This document shows, piece after piece, positions 49,843 through 55,277 of a DNA stretch of 55,277 bases. Every line of letters starts with the position of its first letter. Positions within the stretch are counted from its first letter, which is position 1. The notes beneath the pieces were generated by a model. That model ran no database searches, was not told the DNA's origin, and saw only the letters and a program-made list of their open reading frames with translations. The stretch is from an uncultured Verrucomicrobiota bacterium (lineage in GTDB: Bacteria; Verrucomicrobiota; Verrucomicrobiia; Limisphaerales; CAIQOK01), in the NCBI GenBank assembly GCA_903873415.1, contig CAIQOK010000150.1, forward strand, positions 1-55,277, given 5' to 3'. The translations under genes were made by a program, and so were the position numbers.

Positions 49843-52206
49843 ATGATTGCCCGCGTCACGCTCGAACTCGCTCTCCGCAAGGAGTTCGACTATGCCATTC
49901 CGCTGGAACTGGCCGGGCAGGTCGCGGTGGGCAGCCGGGTGCAGGTTTCCTTCGGCGCGCGCAAAGTCCTTGGCGTGGTGACAGCCCTGATGGAGGCGTC
50001 CACCCACGCCAACCTCAAGCCCTTGCTAAAGGTTATCGGCGCGCAAACCCTGGTGACGCTCAAAGTTCTCCGCCTGGCCCGATGGATAGGGGAATACTAT
50101 TGCTGCGCGCCGGAGACGGCGCTCAAATCGGTTTTGCCCGAGGCGGTGCGGCGCGAGGAGGCCGGCTGGCGCGAGCGTCTTTGGGTGCGGGCTCAGCCGC
50201 CCGTCGGGCAATTCCCCAAGCTTCCCAAGCGGCAGCAGGACACCTGGAATATCATCGAGGAGCGCCGGGAGATTTTGTTGTCCGAATTGGTGGTGGTGGC
50301 GGGGACCACCGGTGCTACGGTTCGCAAACTTGAGGACAAGGGTTTGGTGACGATCACAACCCAAGTGTCGGAGCGCGATCCCTATGCCAATGAGGTGATC
50401 TTGCCGACGCAACCGCTGAAACTCAATCCCGCCCAGGCCTCGGTTTTGGGAAGGATCGTGGCTGCCATGGACCCCGCCAAAACGGAACCGGCCGCTCCAC
50501 CCTGCGCGCCGGGTGCGGCCTCCTCCACTTTTCTTCTGCACGGCGTCACCGGTTCGGGCAAAACGGAGATTTACCTGCAGGCCATTGCCCACGCTTTGGA
50601 GCAGGGCCGGGGGGCCATTGTGCTGGTGCCGGAAATCTCGCTCACGCCGCAGACGGTTGAGCGTTTCAAGGCGCGGTTCAGTTCGGGCCGGTTGCAAACC
50701 CTGGTGGCGGTCTTGCACTCTCACCTTTCCTCGGGCGAACGGCACGACGAATGGCATAAAATCCGGCAGGGCCGGGCGCGGATTGTGATTGGGGCCCGCT
50801 CGGCGATCTTTGCGCCTGTCGATCCGCTGGGTCTGGTTATTGTGGATGAGGAGCACGAGCACACCTACAAGCAGGAGGAGGCGCCGCGCTATCATGCCCG
50901 GGATGTCGCGATCATGCGGGGGCGGATGGAAGGGGCGGTGGTGGTGCTGGGCTCGGCCACGCCATCCTTGGAAAGCTACTTCAATTGCAGGAACGGCAAG
51001 TATCAACTGCTCGAGTTGCCGGAGCGGGTGGACGATCAGAAACTGCCCCTGGTCCGGGTGGTGGACCTGCGTCAGACCAATCACAAGGATAAAGGCGTGC
51101 CGGTCTTTTCGCCGCGGCTCAAGGAGCAGATTACCCAGCGCTTGGAGCGCGGCGAGCAGACCATTCTATTCCTGAACCGGCGCGGCTATGCCAGTTCCCT
51201 GCAGTGCCCGGAGTGCGGGTTTGTGGCTGAGTGCCCCAACTGCAGCATCTCCCTGACCTATCATCGGCCCCAACAAAAACTCTGTTGCCACATTTGCGGC
51301 CACACGGCCCGCGTGCCGCTGGTTTGTCCGAATGAAAAATGCCGGAACCCGAAAATCCGCTATGCCGGGCTGGGCACGCAAAAGGTCGAGGAAACCCTGG
51401 CCAAGCTCTTTCCAAAGGCCCGCGTGAGCCGCATGGATGCCGACACGATGAGACGGAAGGACGATTACCGGCGGGTGCTCGGCGAGTTTCGCGCGGGCAA
51501 GATCGACATTCTGGTGGGAACCCAAATGATCGCCAAAGGCTTGCATTTCCCCAACGTAACTTTGGTGGGAATCATTCATGCGGATCTGGCCTTGAACCAA
51601 GCCGACTTCCGGGCTGGAGAGAGGACGTTTCAGCTGCTCACCCAGGTGGCGGGGCGGGCGGGTCGCGGCGACATCGAAGGCGAGGTTGTGGTGCAGGCAT
51701 TCACCCCGTTCCATCCGGCAATCCAGTTCGCCCGCCGCCACGATTTCCTGGGCTTTTACGAGCAGGAACTCGAATTCCGCGCCCAGCTGAGATACCCGCC
51801 CTTCAGCCGTATCGCCTTGCTGACGGTCCGGGGGCGCAATGAGGACAAGGTGAGACTTTCCGCCGACTATCTGAAGGATGAGTTGGAGAAAGGGCTTGGG
51901 CTCGCACCGGCCGCTTCGGGTTGCCCCACCCCGCCTTCGGAGGCGGCAGAATTATTTGCAGCCACTACCAAGGCCGCTCCCGACGAGTCCTTTCTGACCG
52001 GACAAAAGATTTTCCGCGATTTGATTCTGGCGGGTCCGGCACCCTCGCCGCTCCTGCGGGCGGAAACTTTCTACCGCTACCAGATCATGTTGCGCACCGG
52101 TCACATGAGTGCCTTGAGCCGCCGTTTGGCTCAGATCCTCGAACGGTTGAATCTTCCCGAGGAAGTGCTTTTGGCGGTGGATATCGATCCGGTGAATCTG
52201 GGATGA
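49843..52206 (+). CDS. priA: Primosomal replication protein N' (helicase PriA)
   Basis: PriA restarts stalled replication forks. The 787-residue protein has the N-terminal DNA-binding part (LRKEFDYAIP), Walker A GVTGSGKTEIY and the DEEH-type box VDEEHEHTYKQEEAPRY. It also has the zinc-binding Cys cluster (CPECG, CPNC, CCHICG, CPNEKC) and helicase motif QVAGRAGRG. ATG 49843 matches the family start, while the frame is open to 49630 through the transglycosylase gene region. The segment near residues 690-730 is poorly conserved. Confidence 0.95.
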   Translation: MIARVTLELALRKEFDYAIPLELAGQVAVGSRVQVSFGARKVLGVVTALMEASTHANLKPLLKVIGAQTLVTLKVLRLARWIGEYYCCAPETALKSVLPEAVRREEAGWRERLWVRAQPPVGQFPKLPKRQQDTWNIIEERREILLSELVVVAGTTGATVRKLEDKGLVTITTQVSERDPYANEVILPTQPLKLNPAQASVLGRIVAAMDPAKTEPAAPPCAPGAASSTFLLHGVTGSGKTEIYLQAIAHALEQGRGAIVLVPEISLTPQTVERFKARFSSGRLQTLVAVLHSHLSSGERHDEWHKIRQGRARIVIGARSAIFAPVDPLGLVIVDEEHEHTYKQEEAPRYHARDVAIMRGRMEGAVVVLGSATPSLESYFNCRNGKYQLLELPERVDDQKLPLVRVVDLRQTNHKDKGVPVFSPRLKEQITQRLERGEQTILFLNRRGYASSLQCPECGFVAECPNCSISLTYHRPQQKLCCHICGHTARVPLVCPNEKCRNPKIRYAGLGTQKVEETLAKLFPKARVSRMDADTMRRKDDYRRVLGEFRAGKIDILVGTQMIAKGLHFPNVTLVGIIHADLALNQADFRAGERTFQLLTQVAGRAGRGDIEGEVVVQAFTPFHPAIQFARRHDFLGFYEQELEFRAQLRYPPFSRIALLTVRGRNEDKVRLSADYLKDELEKGLGLAPAASGCPTPPSEAAELFAATTKAAPDESFLTGQKIFRDLILAGPAPSPLLRAETFYRYQIMLRTGHMSALSRRLAQILERLNLPEEVLLAVDIDPVNLG

Positions 52207-52261
52207 TGATCAGGGTTGAGGCAGCCGGAAAAACCGCATTGAAGCGGATGCCGCAAAGGGC

Positions 52262-52825
52262 TTAGCCTAAAACACTACTTTCCCTGGCCAGCAGTTTCCG
52301 TTTCCATTCGTTTCCACCCGAAAAGCCACCCAGTTCGCCTCGGGCTGCCAGCACCCGGTGGCAGGGGATCAGAACTGGAAGCGGGTTGGCGCCGCACGCC
52401 GCACCCACGGCCCGGGCCGCTCCCGGGCTCCCAAGCCCTGCTGCAATTTCGCCATAAGTTTGTGTGCGGCCCCGGGGGATTTTGCCCAACGATTCCCAGA
52501 CTTTTTTTTGGAAAACGGTTCCAATTCCAAGGTCCAGCGGCGGCATCCGGTCCACAGCTTCTCCGGTCAAAGCCGATCTCAATGCGCAGGTGGTCATCTC
52601 GTGCCATCCCATTAGGGTTGGCGATGCGGTGGGCGCGGGAGCCAGCCGGATCCAGGCAACCTGTTCGGGAAAAAAAAGTGACGCCAAACCCAGGGCCGAG
52701 TAACCAACTCCAAACTCTCCATCCCCAGTGGCTATGGAAAATCGGATCAGTCCGGGTTCTTTGCTCTGCTTTGCCAAGGGAACAGGCGACTTTAGGTTCA
52801 TAGGTGCGATGTGGCTCAAGGGCAT
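52262..52825 (-). CDS. ogt: Methylated-DNA--protein-cysteine methyltransferase
   Basis: The 187-residue protein repairs O6-methylguanine by transferring the methyl group to its own Cys155 in the active site IPCHRV. Other motifs are FQKKVWESLGKIPRGRTQTYGEIA and RAVGAACGANPLP. The family distinguishes Ogt and AdaB weakly, and an Ada-type N-terminal regulator domain is absent. It ends 55 bp from the convergent priA stop. Confidence 0.94.
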   Translation of the reverse strand: MPLSHIAPMNLKSPVPLAKQSKEPGLIRFSIATGDGEFGVGYSALGLASLFFPEQVAWIRLAPAPTASPTLMGWHEMTTCALRSALTGEAVDRMPPLDLGIGTVFQKKVWESLGKIPRGRTQTYGEIAAGLGSPGAARAVGAACGANPLPVLIPCHRVLAARGELGGFSGGNEWKRKLLARESSVLG

Positions 52826-53232
52826 GGTATCCGGTATTGATCAGGATGTTATCAGAGGGAAGCCGCAGGGGGAAGGGGCGCCAAATGCGAACCGAGTAAT
52901 GCGGGGTCGCTTGGATACCGCCGCATGATCTCGATCAACACCGATTCTGATTCCGTGTCCGTATTCAAGAGCCAATCGCAGCCCCGGATTTGAGACTCTG
53001 CCTGTCCTTAAAACTATTCTAAGGCAGGAATATGCAGGTATTTTCGACGGTGGCTGCCTGAGGGGTTTTCTGGGTTTGCGATTCTGTGGATCTCCGACCA
53101 TCCGAAAGCGCCTTTGAGATAGAACTGAAGCAAAAATGAAGTGCTGTATGAGGCGGAGGAATCGAAAGCCCATTTCGATTCCGCAAGGCGGAAATTCATA
53201 AAACCCTTTATTATAAGCATATTCAAACACGG
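52826..53232. other. Intergenic region upstream of the integrase
   Basis: No gene is seen. It contains dispersed-repeat copy F and, before it, an uncharacterised stretch. A site-specific attachment site would be expected near the integrase but I cannot delimit one: no tRNA gene or long direct repeat is visible. Confidence 0.5.
53079..53172 (+). repeat. Dispersed ~460-bp repeat, copy F (left fragment)
   Basis: It matches the left part of copy D and E: 'tggatctccgaccatccgaaagc', 'cctttgagatagaactgaagc', 'atgaagtgctgtatgaggcggaggaatcg' in order. It stops after the 'aaagccc' block, before the mid part of the family. Confidence 0.72.
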
Positions 53233-53267
53233 TTGACATAGGTAAACTTTAGCACTAGTTTTAGCAC
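53233..53267 (+). promoter_or_regulatory. Candidate integrase promoter with TTTAGCAC direct repeat
   Basis: A perfect TTGACA (53233-53238) and TAGTTT (53256-53261) are spaced by 17 bp. TTTAGCAC occurs twice, at 53248-53255 and 53260-53267, flanking the -10 box, 12 bp apart. The repeats are candidate sites for an excisionase, a repressor or the integrase itself. Confidence 0.5.
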
Positions 53268-53271
53268 CGTT

Positions 53272-54402
53272 ATGGCAAGCGTTCACCAAAGACCAAAGTC
53301 ACCCTATTGGCACGCATCCTACCTTGGGCCGGATGGTCGGTGGATTCTCCGCAGCACCAAACAGGAAAACCGCCAATCCGCCTTGGCCGTGGCGATGGAA
53401 TATGAGCGGGCATCCAAACTCGCCCGGAGGGGGGAACTGGTGGAAACCCAAGCCCGCGAAGTCCTGAAGGACATAATGAAACGGGCGGACATGGGCGAGA
53501 CGTTGCAGACCGTGTCCATCAAATCGCACTTCGACACTTGGCTGGCGAGCAAGTGCGGACGGAAGGCTAAGAGCACCGGGGAACGCTACGGCGTGGCCGT
53601 GGCGGACTTTCTGGAAACGCTGGGCAATCGCGCCACCAAGCCCCTTACGAGCCTCACAGCGGCGGACGTGGAACGCTTTTTGGATCACCGCATCGCCAAG
53701 AAACTTTCGCCGGCCACTGTTCGCTTGGACGTGAAGATTATCGGCGGGGCGTTGAACGCAGCCCGCCGGCAAGGGTTGATTACGACTAATCCCGCCGAAG
53801 CCGTGGAACTCCCCGAAGCCGACAGCATGGAACGCGGCACGTTCACGCCAGAGGAAGTGAAGATGCTCGTGGACACGGCGGAAGGGCAATGGAAGCTCTT
53901 AATCCTGTTCGCCTATTTCACCGGTGCGCGGCTTTGCGATTGCTGCCGGATGCAATGGGACGGCGTGGACTTGGCCAGGGAAACCCTGACTTACCAGCAA
54001 GCCAAGACGGGCGCGAAAGTCACCCTCCCGCTTCACCCGGACTTGCTGGCGCAATTGAACAAGCTGGCGGGCACCGACAAGCCGGAAGTCTTTATCATGC
54101 CCACACTGGCCGGGCAGCGGGGCAGCGGACGACGCGGGCTTTCCGAAACCTTCAAGAAAATCATGCGGAAGGTGGGCGTGGATTCACAGACGGTTAAGGG
54201 CAAGGGCAATCAGATGTTTTCCAAGCGTTCCTTCCACGCCTTGCGCCACAGCTTTACGTCCGCGCTGGCAAATCAAAACGTGTCGTCTGAATTGCGGATG
54301 AAACTCACCGGCCACAGCACCGAAGGCGAGCATAAAAAATACACGCATCACGAAATGGACAATCTCCGCGCCGCCGTGAAAAAAATCCCGTCCCTTGGCT
54401 GA
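53272..54402 (+). CDS. Tyrosine-type site-specific recombinase (integrase)
   Basis: The 376-residue protein has an N-terminal arm/core-binding region (to about 180) and a catalytic domain with Arg220 (YFTGARLCD), Lys245, His322 and Arg325 (HALRHSF), His348 (LTGHST) and nucleophile Tyr357 (KYTHHE). All six catalytic residues are present, so it should be active. No other phage or element genes adjoin it. It may be a remnant of a small mobile element whose other end lies beyond the IS on the right. Confidence 0.92.
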   Translation: MASVHQRPKSPYWHASYLGPDGRWILRSTKQENRQSALAVAMEYERASKLARRGELVETQAREVLKDIMKRADMGETLQTVSIKSHFDTWLASKCGRKAKSTGERYGVAVADFLETLGNRATKPLTSLTAADVERFLDHRIAKKLSPATVRLDVKIIGGALNAARRQGLITTNPAEAVELPEADSMERGTFTPEEVKMLVDTAEGQWKLLILFAYFTGARLCDCCRMQWDGVDLARETLTYQQAKTGAKVTLPLHPDLLAQLNKLAGTDKPEVFIMPTLAGQRGSGRRGLSETFKKIMRKVGVDSQTVKGKGNQMFSKRSFHALRHSFTSALANQNVSSELRMKLTGHSTEGEHKKYTHHEMDNLRAAVKKIPSLG

Positions 54403-54471
54403 TTCTTACTTGTTTGACGTCGGCAAGCCTCTTCGTCACTGTGCCGTTGAAAATCTCCGTGTATAGTTCAA

Positions 54472-54747
54472 ATGAAAAAATCCATTTGCCCCGGTGACAC
54501 TCGTGACACTCGTGACACTCGCCCGGCGGAAACACCATTAACAGACCCGTGGCAGGCATTCGTCCAAAAGGACGCAACACCCGGAATTTTCCCGATATTG
54601 TGGTGCGATGGCTTCGCGGTCGGCCACGGAACGCAACGCAAATACAACGCTGCCTTGATGTTGTTTAGATACAACAAACCACTCGAATACGCTGGTAAAA
54701 AACTTTTCTGGGCACAGCCATCCCATGAGCAGGTGAAAGCAGTGTAA
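54472..54747 (+). CDS. Doubtful small ORF downstream of the integrase
   Basis: A 91-residue frame of unknown family. Its N-terminus contains DTRDTRDTR, made by three perfect copies of the nonamer GTGACACTC at 54494-54520. No ribosome binding site and no recognised domain are present, and the opposite strand is also partly open. It could be a cargo gene of the integrase element or chance. Confidence 0.3.
   Translation: MKKSICPGDTRDTRDTRPAETPLTDPWQAFVQKDATPGIFPILWCDGFAVGHGTQRKYNAALMLFRYNKPLEYAGKKLFWAQPSHEQVKAV
54494..54520 (+). repeat. GTGACACTC nonamer, three tandem copies
   Basis: Three exact head-to-tail copies at 54494-54502, 54503-54511 and 54512-54520. If the surrounding frame is coding, each adds Asp-Thr-Arg. 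Confidence 0.95.
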
Positions 54748-54869
54748 AACCCTTCCGTTTCCTCGGTAACTGAAGGTTGATCTGGAAAAGGGCGTTGGGA
54801 GTTTTCGCGTTTTTTACATTTTGGCAGATTCTATTTCCACACAAGGTTCAGTGGCTGTCCCACAGGAAC

Positions 54870-55277
54870 TCATCCAAAAGCGTGAAAATAGGCCTGCTCC
54901 GGCTTGGCTATAAATCGAAACTTACCGGCGGCTGTCCCATAGCGACGCAATAGGTGCGACACATCCCATTTTTGCCACAAAACCACTCGCACCAAGGTAA
55001 AGAGCCGGCTGAAGCTGTGATTCCATTCAGACAGAAAAGCCAGATACCGCAGCAAGAGATAAACCAGCAAGGCTGTCCACACCTGCCACCGCACGGCGTT
55101 GGCGCTGGTGCCCAGAAAGTCCGCCAACTGCAGCGTCTGTTTGATCTGCTTGAAGAACACCTCGATCTGCCAGCGGCAACGATACAACTCGACGATGCTC
55201 GCGGCGCTCCATTCCAAATTATTGGTCAAAAACATCATCTCCACTTCCTGGCCGTCCACCTTCACCAAGGCCACGAC
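54870..55277 (-). CDS. IS4-type transposase, 5' end outside the window
   Basis: The visible 136 codons are the C-terminal part of an IS4-family DDE transposase. The YREK-type signature is Y-R-C-R-W-Q-I-E-V-F-F-K-Q-I-K, with the catalytic Glu, followed by LYYL-like hydrophobic helices (LLVYLLLRYLAFL). The frame is open to the window edge, so the gene continues to the right and the N-terminal Asp residues are not seen. The inverted repeat of the IS end is probably within 54748-54869, but I cannot define it with only one end. Confidence 0.85.
   Translation of the reverse strand, partial: VVALVKVDGQEVEMMFLTNNLEWSAASIVELYRCRWQIEVFFKQIKQTLQLADFLGTSANAVRWQVWTALLVYLLLRYLAFLSEWNHSFSRLFTLVRVVLWQKWDVSHLLRRYGTAAGKFRFIAKPEQAYFHAFG

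Noticed and set aside
54305-54677. Minus-strand frames after the integrase
   Set aside because: They overlap the integrase end and the nonamer repeat, have no family or ribosome binding site, and are weaker than the plus-strand frame, which is itself doubtful.

Overview
The window looks like a chromosomal segment of a member of the Verrucomicrobiota. This is an inference from gene content: a long protein with autotransporter-associated beta-strand repeats, a prepilin-like protein with an H-X9-DG motif, a b558-type succinate dehydrogenase, an NtrC-type regulator and an ExbB/ExbD cluster. Most of the sequence is core metabolism. No plasmid, prophage, CRISPR array or complete defence island is visible. 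Mobile DNA is limited to transposase remnants, two families of dispersed non-coding repeats, a lone tyrosine recombinase and an IS4-type transposase that runs off the right edge.

Layout. 1-1981: non-coding DNA rich in repeats, with tRNA-Gly(TCC) and a transposase remnant. 1982-8384: pyrC, a secreted thioredoxin-like protein, hisF (minus) and sdhCAB. 8385-9121: a full-length copy of a ~460-bp dispersed repeat. 9122-12131: lutABC (minus), L-lactate utilisation. 12132-18204: a large secreted beta-strand repeat protein and a pseudopilin-like protein, flanked by REPIN-like elements and a heptamer minisatellite. 18205-20898: a receiver-histidine kinase, a small membrane protein with an apparent frameshift, and accA (all minus). 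21074-22293: rpsU and a sugar isomerase-like gene. 22306-28187: a seven-gene leftward sulfate-uptake operon (DUF2292, porin, sulfate-binding protein, DUF2061, cysT, cysW, cysA), with a divergent Rrf2 regulator at 28346. 28881-32561: aroK, queG and a convergent EF-G-like GTPase. 33472-37771: pheT, nrdR, an unknown gene, a HIT protein and a ferredoxin. 37829-42177: cinA (minus), then mlaE-mlaF-mlaD. 42672-47572: serA, a SurA/PpiC-like isomerase, exbB-exbD-tonB-like and a zinc-ribbon protein. 47713-52825: an NtrC-type regulator, a lytic transglycosylase, priA and ogt. 52826-55277: the mobile right end.

The features most worth a second look are these. The MlaF-like ATPase has lost its consensus residues at Walker A, the signature, Walker B and the H-loop. 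The ExbD homologue has Ser where the family has its proton-conducting Asp. A ~460-bp non-coding repeat is present in six full or partial copies. Composite elements have perfect 15-bp inverted CTATAG-containing ends and internal hairpins. Several genes have promoter-like hexamers so close to the start codon that leaderless transcripts are implied. The divergent promoters of the sulfate operon and its Rrf2 regulator share GAGATT boxes. I did not find an unambiguous new multi-gene system; the repeat families and the divergent Mla and Exb machines are the best candidates.
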